Notes: generated by a model not told the origin, from the letters alone. DNA of 64,000 nt from Rubrivivax rivuli (GCF_004016505.1 NZ_SACR01000007.1:1-64000), one strand, 5' to 3'; numbered from the stretch's first letter, positions 26,961-36,603 are shown. Made by a program: numbers and translations.

Positions 26961-26966
26961 CCTCCT
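26961..26966 (-). promoter_or_regulatory. Ribosome-binding site fixing the GTG start of dksA
   Basis: A perfect AGGAGG lies 5 bases before GTG 26955. It outweighs the in-frame ATG at 27012, which has no Shine-Dalgarno sequence. Confidence 0.8.
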
Positions 26967-27101
26967 CGCCTGTCGAATTCACGCCTGGTCGGGCTTGGGT
27001 TTCATCGGCCATGCCAGAGGCAGGGCCCTCGTCGCGCGCTCCCCGCTTGCGGCGGGGCCTTGCCCGGCCCGAGGGGTGCCCCCGGGTCTGCAAGGCGCGC
27101 G

Positions 27102-27107
27102 ATTGTA
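27102..27107 (-). promoter_or_regulatory. -10 element upstream of dksA
   Basis: TACAAT (5 of 6 consensus bases) on the minus strand predicts transcription from about 27095. This leaves a leader of about 140 bases that contains a CCCCGC-CGCAA-GCGGGG hairpin (near 27036-27052). No convincing -35 element is seen. Confidence 0.45.
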
Positions 27108-27190
27108 GCCACGGCCCCAGCGGGGGCGTTGCGGCGCTCGGCAGGTGGTTTTCCCTCAGGGCCTGGCGGGCCCCGATCGGGCGGCACGGC

Positions 27191-28240
27191 TCAGACCAGG
27201 CACTGCTCCAGGCCCTGCAGCAGCACGTCCTTGGGCAGGTCGATGCCGATGAAGACCATCTTGCTGAGCTTGGTCTCGCCCGGCGCCCACTTGGGCCCCA
27301 GGTCGCTGCCCATGAGCTGGTGCACGCCCTGGAAGATGACCTTGCGGTCGCTGCCCTTCATGTAGAGCACGCCCTTGTAGCGCAGCAGCTTGGGGCCGTA
27401 GACCTGCACGATGGCGCCGAGGAAGTCTTCCAGCTTGGCCGGGTTGAAGGCCTTGTTGCTGCGGAAGACGAAGCTCTTCACATCGTCGTCGTGGGCGTGG
27501 TGGTGGGGGTGGTCGCAGTGTTCGCCGTGTTCATGGTCGTGGTGCGCATGGTCGTGGTGATCATGGCCATGGCTGTCGGCGTTCAGGAACTCGGGGTCGA
27601 TCTCGAGCTTGGCGTTGAGGTTGAAGCCCTTGAGGTCGAAGACGTCGGCGATCGGCACTTCGCCGAAATGCACCTTGTGCTGCGGCGCGCGCGGGTTCAT
27701 GTGCTTGATGCGGTGCAGCAGCGCGGCGGTCTCGGCCTCGGTGCACAGGTCGCTCTTGCTCAGGAAGATCTGGTCGGCAAAGCCGATCTGGCGGCGCGCT
27801 TCCTGGCGGTCGTTGAGCTGCTGCTCGCCGTGCTTGGCGTCCACCAGCGTGAGGATGCTGTCGAGCAGGTAGCTCTCGGCGATCTCGTCGTCCATGAAGA
27901 AGGTCTGGGCCACGGGGCCGGGGTCGGCGAGACCCGTGGTCTCGATCACCACGCGGTCGAACTGCAGCTCGCCTTTGCGGCGTTTCTCGGCCAGGTCGCT
28001 CAGCGTGGTGCGCAGGTCTTCGCGGATGGTGCAGCAGACGCAGCCGTTATTCATCTGGATGATCTGCTCGCGCGTGTCGGCGACGAGGATCTCGTTGTCG
28101 ATGTTCTCTTCACCGAATTCGTTCTCGATGACGGCGATCTTCTGGCCGTGGGCTTCCGAGAGCACACGCTTGAGCAGCGTGGTCTTGCCCGAGCCCAGGA
28201 AGCCCGTGAGGATGGTGGCGGGGATGAGGCTGTTCGACAT
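27191..28240 (-). CDS. COG0523/CobW-like GTPase, probable zinc metallochaperone
   Basis: A 349-residue G3E-family GTPase. The P-loop GFLGSGKTT is at residues 13-21, the metal-binding CXCC motif is GCVCC (Cys67, 69, 70), and SKSD is the guanine-recognition element. A histidine/aspartate-rich loop of about 30 residues (DSHGHDHHDHAHHDHEH...) precedes the C-terminal CobW_C domain. Such proteins deliver Zn2+ or related metals. Although called CobW-like, there are no cobalamin genes nearby. A VUT-family permease gene precedes it on the same strand. Confidence 0.9.
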   Translation of the reverse strand: MSNSLIPATILTGFLGSGKTTLLKRVLSEAHGQKIAVIENEFGEENIDNEILVADTREQIIQMNNGCVCCTIREDLRTTLSDLAEKRRKGELQFDRVVIETTGLADPGPVAQTFFMDDEIAESYLLDSILTLVDAKHGEQQLNDRQEARRQIGFADQIFLSKSDLCTEAETAALLHRIKHMNPRAPQHKVHFGEVPIADVFDLKGFNLNAKLEIDPEFLNADSHGHDHHDHAHHDHEHGEHCDHPHHHAHDDDVKSFVFRSNKAFNPAKLEDFLGAIVQVYGPKLLRYKGVLYMKGSDRKVIFQGVHQLMGSDLGPKWAPGETKLSKMVFIGIDLPKDVLLQGLEQCLV

Positions 28241-28273
28241 GGGGTGTTCTCGAAGAGAAAGGGCGGTGCGTGG

Positions 28274-28843
28274 TCAGGAGGCTGCCGGCGGGGGAGCGGC
28301 AGCCGGGGTCGTCAGGGCTGCCCAGCGGTCCAGGCGCGGCAGCAGGGCGCGGTAGGGGGCCAGCAGCACGGCGGCCATCAGCGCCTTCACGGCGAGGTCG
28401 CCGCTGGCGAGCATGAGCCAGTGCATGTCGCTGCCGGCGAAGGCGATGAAGAAGAAGACGGCCGTGTCCACCACGCTGGCGGCCAGCGAGCCCAGCAGCG
28501 GTGCTTTCCACCAGCTGGCCTGGCGCAGGCGGTTGAAGACGAGGATGTCCATCACCTGGGCCAGGATGAAGGCAGCGCCCGAGGCCACGGCGATGCGCCA
28601 GGGCGCCAGCGCCAGCGACACCAGCACGGCCACGGCAAAGCCGATCCAGGCCACCCGGCGCGCCGCGGCCGGGCCCAGGCCGCGGTTGGTGAGGTCGGTG
28701 ACCAGGAAGACCAGCGGGTAGCTGAAGGCGCCCCAGGTCAGCCAGTCGTTGATGGGGTGCTGCACCAGCACGTTGGACAGCACGATGACGGCGGCCATGG
28801 CGGCCACGGGCCAGCGCAGGTGGGGGGGCAGGAAGGAGCTCAT
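28274..28843 (-). CDS. VUT-family permease (queuosine-precursor transporter-like)
   Basis: A 189-residue integral membrane protein with about six hydrophobic segments. It matches the VUT/YhhQ layout: an N-terminal helix (VAAMAAVIVLSNVLVQ), FSYPLVFLVTDLTNRGLG, and DILVFNRLRQASWWKAPLLG in a central loop. Family members include importers of queuosine precursors (7-cyano-7-deazaguanine), so that role is plausible but unproven. The ATG at 28841-28843 is chosen because the frame before it is Arg/Pro-rich and overlaps the divergent corC promoter region. The COG0523 gene follows 33 bases later. Confidence 0.8.
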   Translation of the reverse strand: MSSFLPPHLRWPVAAMAAVIVLSNVLVQHPINDWLTWGAFSYPLVFLVTDLTNRGLGPAAARRVAWIGFAVAVLVSLALAPWRIAVASGAAFILAQVMDILVFNRLRQASWWKAPLLGSLAASVVDTAVFFFIAFAGSDMHWLMLASGDLAVKALMAAVLLAPYRALLPRLDRWAALTTPAAAPPPAAS

Positions 28844-28991
28844 TCGGGGGCGGGGTCGCGCAGCGGGGGCGTGATTGTCGCCGCTGTGGCGGCCTTGCGC
28901 TTGAGCCGGTAGCCGCCAGGCGGCGCCGGGCGCCTGCACTCGGTTATTCTTCCGGTCCCTCCTGCACAGCCACACTGACGGCCCCGCTCCA

Positions 28992-29891
28992 GTGTCCGAC
29001 CCCGCCCCTCATCGGTCCGCACGCGCCGCCCCCGTGGCCCCGCGTGCGGACCGCAGACCCTTCTTCCAGCGCCTGGTCGAGTTCATCTCGCCGGGGCCTG
29101 ACAGCAAGGACGAACTCTTCAGAACCCTGGCCGAGGCCGAAGACCGCGAGCTGATCGAGCCCGAATCGCGGCTCATGCTCGAAGGCGTGCTGCGCATGGC
29201 CGACATGACGGCCGGCGACGTGATGGTGCCCACGCCGCGCATGGACCTGCTGGACATCAACGCCGACTACGACGAGCTGCTGGGCGTGGTGATCGACACC
29301 GCGCACTCGCGCTTCCCGGTGTACGACGGCGAGCGCGACAACATCATCGGCATCCTGATGGCGAAGGACCTGCTCAAGCTGCAGCGCGCGCCCGAGCTGA
29401 ACCTGCGCACGCTGCTGCGTCCGGCCGTCTTCGTGCCCGAGAGCAAGCGCCTGAACGAGCTGCTGCGCGACTTCCGCAGCAACCGCAACCACCTGGCCAT
29501 CGTCATCGACGAGTTCGGCAACACCGCCGGGCTCATCACCATCGAAGACGTGCTGGAAGAGATCGTTGGCGAGATCGAAGACGAGTTCGACGAGCAGGAG
29601 CAGGAGAACGGCATCTACACCCTGGCCGACGGCACGCACCGGGTGGCCGGCGACGTGGGCATCGGTGCCGTGAACGAGGCCTTCGGCACGCGACTGCCCG
29701 AAGAGGAATTCGACACCATCGGCGGCCTGGTGGCGCAAGAGCTCGGCCGCGTGCCGCGCCGCGGCGAGGCCGTGGAAGTGGGCGGCCTGCGCTTTGCCGT
29801 GATGCTGACGCGCGGCGGCGCCGTGCGCTGGTTCCGCGTGGCGCGTGTGCCGGCGGCGCCGGTGACGGCCGACGACGGCCAGCTCGATTGA
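28992..29891 (+). CDS. corC: CorC/HlyC-family CBS-domain protein
   Basis: A 299-residue soluble protein with two CBS motifs (TAGDVMVPTPRMDLLDI to DNIIGILMAKDLL, and RPAVFVPESKRLNELLRDFR to NTAGLITIEDVLEEIVGEI) and a C-terminal transporter-associated domain (EFDTIGGLVAQELGRVPRRG). CorC is linked to magnesium and cobalt efflux, and in many genomes sits before lnt, as here. Start GTG 28992. The stop TGA overlaps the TTG start of lnt. Confidence 0.93.
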   Translation: MSDPAPHRSARAAPVAPRADRRPFFQRLVEFISPGPDSKDELFRTLAEAEDRELIEPESRLMLEGVLRMADMTAGDVMVPTPRMDLLDINADYDELLGVVIDTAHSRFPVYDGERDNIIGILMAKDLLKLQRAPELNLRTLLRPAVFVPESKRLNELLRDFRSNRNHLAIVIDEFGNTAGLITIEDVLEEIVGEIEDEFDEQEQENGIYTLADGTHRVAGDVGIGAVNEAFGTRLPEEEFDTIGGLVAQELGRVPRRGEAVEVGGLRFAVMLTRGGAVRWFRVARVPAAPVTADDGQLD

Positions 29892-31483
29892 GTTTCGGCG
29901 GCCCACCCCCACCCCTACCCCCGCGCCGCGGGCGCTGGCGGTGGCTGGCGCCGTCGGCCGCCGCTGTGCTGGGCGCGCTGCAGACCCTGGCCTTCGTGCA
30001 CACCGCGTGGTGGCCGCTGCCGCTGCTGGCGCTGGCGGGCCTGGTGGCGCTGCTGGACACCGCCTCCCCGCGCCGGGCCGCACTGCTGGGCTGGTGCTAC
30101 GGCACGGCTTGGCTGGCCGCCGGCACCTGGTGGCTCTTCATCAGCATGCACCGCTATGGCGGGCTGCCCGCGCCGCTGGCGGCGGCGGCGGTGTTCGCGC
30201 TCTCGGCGGCGCTGTCGCTGTACCTCGCGCTGGCCTGCGCCGCCTATGCGCGCTGGCGGCGTGGCACCGGGTGGGACGTGGCGCTCTTCACCTCTGTGTG
30301 GCTGCTGGCGGAGCTGGCGCGCGGCGTGCTGTTCACGGGCTTCCCGTGGGTCGCCGCGGGCTACGCGCTGGTGGACGCGCCGCTGGCCGCACTGGCCCCG
30401 TGGCTGGGGGTCTACGGCATGGGCGCGGTGATGGCGGCGCTGGCCGCTGGGCTGTGGGGCGTGTTGCGGGCGGCACACGGCCTGGCCCCCGTGCGCAGTG
30501 CCGCGCTGGCCCTGGCCCTGCCGCTGGGGGTGCTGCTGGCCGCCGTGGCGGCGCCGGCCGAATTCACCCGGCCCACAGGGCCGTTGCAGGTGGCGCTGCT
30601 GCAGACCAACGTCGCGCAGGACGAGAAGTTTTCCGCCGAGCGCCTGCCCGAAAGCCTGGCCTGGGTGGCCCGCGGCCTGCTGGAAGCCCGGGCCGAGCTG
30701 GTGGTGGCGCCCGAAACCGCGGTGCCCCTGCTGCCGGGGCAGCTGGAAGAGTTCGCACCTGGCTACTGGCAGCAACTGCAGGCGCATTTCGCCACCACCG
30801 GTGCGGGCGTGGGCGGCGGCCCGCGCGCCGCGCTGGTGGGCGTGCCGCTGGGCGACTTCGACCGCGGCTACACGAACAGCGTGGCCGGGCTCACGGCGCG
30901 GCCGGCCGGTGCAGCGGAGTACCGCTACGACAAGCACCACCTCGTGCCCTTCGGCGAGTTCATCCCCACGGGCTTCCGCTGGTTCACGCAGATGATGAAC
31001 ATCCCGCTGGGCGACTTCTCGCGCGGCGGCCTGCAGCAGCCCTCGTTTGCGGTGCGCGGCCAGCGCGTGGCGCCCAACATCTGCTACGAAGACCTGTTCG
31101 GCGAAGAACTCGCGCAGCGTTTTGCCGACCCGGCCACCGCACCGACGGTGATGGCGAACCTCAGCAACATCGGCTGGTTCGGCAACAGCATCGCCATCCC
31201 CCAGCACTTGAACATCTCTCGCCTGCGCACGCTGGAACTTCAGCGGCCGATGCTGCGCGCCACCAACACTGGCGCCACGGCCGTGGTGGACCACCGTGGC
31301 CGTGTGACGGCGCAGCTGGCCCCGCACACGCGCGGCGTGCTCGATGCCGTGGTTGAAGGGCGCGAGGGCCTCACGCCCTTTGCCTGGTGGGCCTCGCGTT
31401 CGGGCCTGGCCCCGCTGCTGGGCCTGGCGCTGCTGCTGGGCGCTGCAGCATTGGTGGCCGGCCGCCGCAGGCCCGGCCCGTAA
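29888..31483 (+). CDS. lnt: Apolipoprotein N-acyltransferase
   Basis: A 531-residue inner-membrane enzyme that adds the third acyl chain to the N-terminal cysteine of lipoproteins. The N-terminal half has about seven membrane helices. The C-terminal nitrilase-like domain shows the Glu-Lys-Cys triad in VVAPETAVPLL, YRYDKHHLVPFGEF and NICYEDLFGEE. It starts at TTG 29888, within the stop of corC (TTGA), a sign of translational coupling. glyQ follows after 39 bases. Confidence 0.95.
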   Translation: MSFGGPPPPLPPRRGRWRWLAPSAAAVLGALQTLAFVHTAWWPLPLLALAGLVALLDTASPRRAALLGWCYGTAWLAAGTWWLFISMHRYGGLPAPLAAAAVFALSAALSLYLALACAAYARWRRGTGWDVALFTSVWLLAELARGVLFTGFPWVAAGYALVDAPLAALAPWLGVYGMGAVMAALAAGLWGVLRAAHGLAPVRSAALALALPLGVLLAAVAAPAEFTRPTGPLQVALLQTNVAQDEKFSAERLPESLAWVARGLLEARAELVVAPETAVPLLPGQLEEFAPGYWQQLQAHFATTGAGVGGGPRAALVGVPLGDFDRGYTNSVAGLTARPAGAAEYRYDKHHLVPFGEFIPTGFRWFTQMMNIPLGDFSRGGLQQPSFAVRGQRVAPNICYEDLFGEELAQRFADPATAPTVMANLSNIGWFGNSIAIPQHLNISRLRTLELQRPMLRATNTGATAVVDHRGRVTAQLAPHTRGVLDAVVEGREGLTPFAWWASRSGLAPLLGLALLLGAAALVAGRRRPGP

Positions 31484-31522
31484 ACTCCAGAGCCCCCGAG
31501 ACCTGACCTTGCCCACCGCGCC

Positions 31523-32464
<942 letters not shown>

Positions 32465-32467
32465 ACC

Positions 32468-34636
32468 ATGCAAGACGATCGCAACCTGCTTGTTGAACTC
32501 TTCGTCGAAGAGCTGCCGCCGAAGGCGCTGAAGAAACTCGGCGCCGCTTTTGCCCAGGGCCTGGCCGACAGCCTCAAGGCGCAGGGCCTGGCCCCGGCGC
32601 ACGCTTTGGTGGCGGCCTTTGCTTCGCCGCGCCGCCTGGCCGTGCATGTGAGCCACGTGCTGGCGCAGGCTGCCGACAAGCCGCAGCGCATCAAGCTGAT
32701 GCCGGTGGCCGTGGCGCTCACGGCCGAGGGCCAGCCCACGCCGGCACTGCTGAAGAAGCTGGGCGCGATGGGCCTGGACGCCGCCGTGCTGCCGCAGTTG
32801 CAGCGCGCGCCCGATGGCAAGGCCGAGGCCTTGTTCCTTGACCGCCTCGTGCCCGGTGCGCTGCTGCGCGGTGGCCTTCAGGAAGCGCTGGATCATGCTC
32901 TGGCCCAGCTGCCCATCCCCAAGGTCATGCAGTACCAGCTGCACAGCGGCAGCGGCGAAGGTTTCCAGCCCGGCTGGACCAGCGTGAACTTCGTGCGCCC
33001 GGCGCACGGCCTGGTGGCGCTGCACGGCAGCGAGGTGGTGGCGGTCGAGGCCCTGGGCCTGCAGGCCGGCCGCAGCACGCGCGGCCACCGCTTCGAGGCC
33101 CCGCAGGCCACCGTGACGCTGCGCGACGCCGACAGCTACGCCCAGCAGCTGCTCGACGAAGGCGCCGTCATCGCCAGCTTCGAGGGCCGGCGTGCCGAGA
33201 TCGTGCGCCAGCTCTCGGACGCCGCGGCCGCGCTGGGCCTGCGCCCCATCGACGACGAGGCGCTGCTCGACGAGGTGACGGGCCTGGTCGAGCGCCCCAA
33301 CGTGCTGCTGTGCCAGTTCGAACCCGAGTTCCTGGCCGTGCCGCCCGAGTGCCTCATCCTCACGATGAAGGCCAACCAGAAGTACTTCCCGCTGCTGGAT
33401 GCGCAAGGCAAGCTCACGCACCAGTTCCTGGTGGTCAGCAACATCCGCCCCGACGATGCGAGCCAGGTCATCGGCGGCAACGAGCGCGTGGTGCGCCCGC
33501 GCCTGGCCGACGCCAAGTTCTTCTTCGACCAGGACCGCAAGCGCACGCTGGAAAGCCGCGTGCCGCAGCTGGCCCAGGTGGTCTACCACGGCAAGCTGGG
33601 CAGCCAGGGCGAGCGCGCCGAGCGCGTGCGCGCCATCGCGCACGCCATCGTCAACCAGCTGCGCATGGCCACGCTGCCCTACACCGTGGAGGCGCAGGAC
33701 GAGTTCGCCGTGCTCGACAGCAAGGTGCAGCAGGCCGCGCGCCTGGCCAAGACCGACCTGCTCACCGACATGGTGGGCGAGTTCCCGGAGCTGCAGGGCA
33801 TCATGGGCGGCTACTACGCGCGCCACGAGGGCCTGCGCGACGGCGTGGCCATCGCCATCGAAGACCACTACAAGCCGCGTTTCGCGGGCGACGCGCTGCC
33901 GCGCAACCACACCGGCACCGTGCTGGCGCTGGCCGACAAGCTGGAGACGCTGGTGGGCCTGTTCGGCATCGGCCAGCTGCCCACCGGTGACAAAGACCCG
34001 TTTGCGCTGCGCCGCCACGCATTGGGTGTGATCCGCATCCTGGTGGAGAAGAACCTGCCGCTGCAGCTGCCCGAGCTGGTGCAGCAGGCGCTGCCCGCCT
34101 TCGGCGAGCTGATCACCGACCCCAGCGCCGCGCTGCTGGCCTTCTTCAGCGACCGCCTGGCCGTGAGCCTGCGCGACCAGGGCTACAGCGCGCAGGAGGT
34201 GGACGCCGTGCTCGCGCTGCAGCCCCCGCGCCTGGGCGAAGTGCCGCGCCGCCTGGCGGCCGTGCGCGCCTTTGCGAGCCTGCCCGAGGCTCCGGCCCTG
34301 GCCGCGGCGAACAAGCGCGTGGGCAACATCCTGAAGAAGAGTGAAGAGGCCCCGGCCGACAGCGCCGACGCCACGCTGCTGAAGGAGCCGGCCGAGGCCG
34401 CGCTCGCCGAAGCCCTGGCCGCGGCGACGCCGGGGGCCGACCAGGCCTTCGAGCGTGGCGACTACGCCGCCTCGCTGCAGGCCCTGGCGGTGCTGAAGGC
34501 GCCGGTGGACCGTTTCTTCGAAGACGTGATGGTCAACGCCGAAGACCCCGCGCTGCGCCGCAACCGCCTGGCGCTGCTGGGCCAGCTGCACCGCGCGATG
34601 AACCGCGTGGCCGACCTCTCGCGCCTGGCCAGCTGA
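32468..34636 (+). CDS. glyS: Glycyl-tRNA synthetase beta subunit
   Basis: A 722-residue beta subunit needed for tRNA recognition. Typical stretches are LLVELFVEELPPKALKKL at the N terminus, CLILTMKANQKYFPLLD, RLADAKFFFDQDRK and the C-terminal anticodon-binding part ending in FFEDVMVNAEDPALRRNRLA. It lies between glyQ and gmhB with almost no spacing, in the same operon. Confidence 0.98.
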   Translation: MQDDRNLLVELFVEELPPKALKKLGAAFAQGLADSLKAQGLAPAHALVAAFASPRRLAVHVSHVLAQAADKPQRIKLMPVAVALTAEGQPTPALLKKLGAMGLDAAVLPQLQRAPDGKAEALFLDRLVPGALLRGGLQEALDHALAQLPIPKVMQYQLHSGSGEGFQPGWTSVNFVRPAHGLVALHGSEVVAVEALGLQAGRSTRGHRFEAPQATVTLRDADSYAQQLLDEGAVIASFEGRRAEIVRQLSDAAAALGLRPIDDEALLDEVTGLVERPNVLLCQFEPEFLAVPPECLILTMKANQKYFPLLDAQGKLTHQFLVVSNIRPDDASQVIGGNERVVRPRLADAKFFFDQDRKRTLESRVPQLAQVVYHGKLGSQGERAERVRAIAHAIVNQLRMATLPYTVEAQDEFAVLDSKVQQAARLAKTDLLTDMVGEFPELQGIMGGYYARHEGLRDGVAIAIEDHYKPRFAGDALPRNHTGTVLALADKLETLVGLFGIGQLPTGDKDPFALRRHALGVIRILVEKNLPLQLPELVQQALPAFGELITDPSAALLAFFSDRLAVSLRDQGYSAQEVDAVLALQPPRLGEVPRRLAAVRAFASLPEAPALAAANKRVGNILKKSEEAPADSADATLLKEPAEAALAEALAAATPGADQAFERGDYAASLQALAVLKAPVDRFFEDVMVNAEDPALRRNRLALLGQLHRAMNRVADLSRLAS

Positions 34637-34637
34637 C

Positions 34638-35237
34638 ATGCACACGGTGCCTCTGGTCATCCTCGGCCGCGACGGCGTGCTCAACGAGTTCCGTGAGGGG
34701 CACGTCACCGCGCCCGAGGAGTGGGTGCCTGTGCCCGGCGCGCTGGAGGCCGTGGCCCGGCTCAACCATGCCGGCTGGCATGTGGTGGTGGCCACCAACC
34801 AGAGCGGCATCGGCCGCGGCATGATCGACATGAGCGCCGTCAACGCGGTGCACGCGCGCATGCACCAGATGCTGCAGACCCAGGGCGGCCGCATCGATGC
34901 CGTCTTCTTCTGCCCGCACACGCCCGAAGACCAGTGTGACTGCCGCAAGCCCAAGCCCGGGCTGTTGCAGGACATCGGCCGGCGCTATGGCCTGGCGTTG
35001 CAGAACGTGCCCGTGGTGGGCGACACCCTGCGCGATCTGCAGGCCGCCAGCGCCGCCGGTTGCGAGCCGCACCTGGTGCTCAGCGGCCGCGCCAGTGGCC
35101 TGACCGGCGAAGCCCTGCAGCAGCTGCTGGACCAGGCGCCCGGGGCGCAGGTGCACGCGCACCTGGGCGCCTTCGTCGACGCCCTGCTCGCACGCAGCGA
35201 AACGGCCGACTCCACCGCCGGGGGGCTGGGCCGATGA
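34638..35237 (+). CDS. gmhB: D-glycero-beta-D-manno-heptose 1,7-bisphosphate 7-phosphatase (GmhB-like)
   Basis: A 199-residue HAD phosphatase of LPS core heptose synthesis. ATNQSGIGRG (motif II region), the zinc loop CPHTPEDQCDCRKPKPG and VVGDTLRDLQAA (motif IV) fit GmhB. Motif I reads ILGRDGVLN: Gly10 stands where family members have the nucleophilic Asp (LDRDG), while Asp12, the acid/base residue, is kept. Either the enzyme has lost or changed its activity, or the lineage tolerates this change. The stop overlaps the plsC start by 4 bases (ATGA). Confidence 0.86.
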   Translation: MHTVPLVILGRDGVLNEFREGHVTAPEEWVPVPGALEAVARLNHAGWHVVVATNQSGIGRGMIDMSAVNAVHARMHQMLQTQGGRIDAVFFCPHTPEDQCDCRKPKPGLLQDIGRRYGLALQNVPVVGDTLRDLQAASAAGCEPHLVLSGRASGLTGEALQQLLDQAPGAQVHAHLGAFVDALLARSETADSTAGGLGR

Positions 35238-36028
35238 AGCTGTTCTGGGCGCTGCGTTCCGCGCTGTTCATCCTGTGGATGACCGTCACCGTCGTGCCCT
35301 GGGCGGTGCTGATGCTGGGGCTGTCGATCTTCGTCCGCGGCACCCGGCTGTACTGGCCCACCATGCGCTGGTTGCGCATGGCGATCTGGGGTGCCCGCGT
35401 GATCTGCGGCGTCAACTACCGCGTGCACGGCATGCACCACCTGCCCACCGCAGCCGACGCCCATGGCGCGGTGGTGCTGGCGGCCAAGCACCAGAGCACC
35501 TGGGAGACCTTTGCCTTTCCCACGCTGATGCCGCACCCGCTGGCCTACGTGTTCAAGCGCGAGCTGCTCTACATCCCGTTCTTTGGCTGGGCGATGGGCC
35601 GGCTGGACATGATCCACATCGACCGCAGCAAGCGCGCCGAGGCCTGGAACAAGGTGGCGGCGCAGGGCAAGCGCCTGGCGGCAGAGGGCATCTGGGTCAT
35701 TATGTTCCCCGAAGGCACGCGCACGCCGCGCGGCGGCCAAGGCGCCTACAAGAGCGGCGCCGCACGCCTGGCCATCGCCACCGGCGTGCCCATCGTGCCC
35801 ATCGCCGCCAGCAGTGCCAAGTGCTGGCCGCGCAAGAGCTTCCTGCTGCGCCCGGGCACGGTGGACGTGAGCATCGGCGCGCCCATCAGCAGCGACGGCC
35901 GCCAGCCGGAAGAGCTGATGAAGGAAGTGGAGACCTGGATCGAGGCCGAGATGCGCCGCCTCGACCCCGAGGCCTATGCACCCGGGGCCGTGGCGCACGC
36001 CGCGGCGCCGCAACACGAAAGGGTCTGA
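35234..36028 (+). CDS. plsC: 1-acyl-sn-glycerol-3-phosphate acyltransferase
   Basis: A 264-residue membrane enzyme that makes phosphatidic acid. One or two N-terminal hydrophobic helices (ALFILWMTVTVVPWAVLMLG) precede the acyltransferase motifs: motif I KHQSTWETF (an HX4E version instead of HX4D), motif III FPEGTRTPRG, and motif IV VPIVPIAA. Start ATG 35234, overlapping the gmhB stop. It fits the envelope-building theme of the neighbouring lnt and gmhB. Confidence 0.94.
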   Translation: MKLFWALRSALFILWMTVTVVPWAVLMLGLSIFVRGTRLYWPTMRWLRMAIWGARVICGVNYRVHGMHHLPTAADAHGAVVLAAKHQSTWETFAFPTLMPHPLAYVFKRELLYIPFFGWAMGRLDMIHIDRSKRAEAWNKVAAQGKRLAAEGIWVIMFPEGTRTPRGGQGAYKSGAARLAIATGVPIVPIAASSAKCWPRKSFLLRPGTVDVSIGAPISSDGRQPEELMKEVETWIEAEMRRLDPEAYAPGAVAHAAAPQHERV

Positions 36029-36030
36029 AC

Positions 36031-36558
36031 ATGCGTGTGCTGAAGTGGATGGCGGGCGTCGTGCTGGTGCTGGCGGCCGTGCTGGTGGGCGGCGGCTGGT
36101 TGCTGGGTTCCGACTTCAAGGTCACGCGCAGCCTGCTCGTGAACGCACCGCCAGAGAAGATCTACCCGCTGGTGGCCGACCCGCGCGGCTGGAAGCAGTG
36201 GTCGGTGTGGAACCAGCGCGACCCGGCGATGGCCATCACCTACTCGGGCGCGCCTTCGGGCGTGGGCGCCGTGTGGGCATGGCGCAGCGCCACCGAAGGC
36301 GACGGCCGCATGAGCTTCACGCGCGCCGAGGCGCCCGGCCTGCTGGCCTACGACCTCTACTTCCCCGACTTCGGCACCACCTCGCGCGGCGAGCTGCGCC
36401 TGGTGCCCGAAGGCAGCGCCACGCGTGTGAGCTGGACCATGGAGGGCAACATGGGCCGCAACCCGTTGTTCGGCTGGATCGCGCTGTTTGCCGATGGCAT
36501 GGTGGGCAAGGATTTCGAGGCCGGCCTGGCTGGCCTGAAAGCGGTGGCCGAGAAGTAG
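36031..36558 (+). CDS. SRPBCC (polyketide cyclase-like) family protein
   Basis: A 175-residue protein with a short N-terminal hydrophobic anchor (WMAGVVLVLAAVLVGGGWLL) followed by a START/SRPBCC fold (LLVNAPPEKIYPLVADPRGWKQWSVWN, TRVSWTMEGNMGRNPLFGW). It is a putative lipid- or hydrophobe-binding protein at the periplasmic face. It begins 2 bases after plsC and is the last gene of this series before a hairpin. Confidence 0.88.
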   Translation: MRVLKWMAGVVLVLAAVLVGGGWLLGSDFKVTRSLLVNAPPEKIYPLVADPRGWKQWSVWNQRDPAMAITYSGAPSGVGAVWAWRSATEGDGRMSFTRAEAPGLLAYDLYFPDFGTTSRGELRLVPEGSATRVSWTMEGNMGRNPLFGWIALFADGMVGKDFEAGLAGLKAVAEK

Positions 36559-36559
36559 T

Positions 36560-36579
36560 CCGTCGCGGTGCTGCGACGG
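36560..36579 (+). terminator. Hairpin after the SRPBCC gene
   Basis: A perfect 7-bp stem (CCGTCGC, 6-base loop, GCGACGG) starts directly after the stop codon. There is no T run, so its role as a terminator is uncertain. Confidence 0.4.
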
Positions 36580-36589
36580 GTGGGCGCCC

Positions 36590-36595
36590 TAGAAT
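36590..36595 (+). promoter_or_regulatory. -10 element directly before the YgjP-like gene
   Basis: TAGAAT (5 of 6 consensus) ends 8 bases before the ATG at 36604. Transcription would start at or near the start codon. There is no Shine-Dalgarno sequence and no clear -35 element. Confidence 0.45.
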
Positions 36596-36603
36596 CCGCG
36601 CCC

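Noticed and set aside
27036..27080. Riboswitch or second copy of the REP-like element in the dksA leader
   Set aside because: There are GC-rich hairpins and a CCCCTCGGG core, but the order and sequence of the palindromes differ from the 38454-38558 element, and no known aptamer motif is present.
27191..28240. Cobalamin-biosynthesis role (CobW) for the G3E GTPase
   Set aside because: There are no cobalamin genes in the neighbourhood; the His-rich loop and CXCC motif fit a zinc chaperone better.
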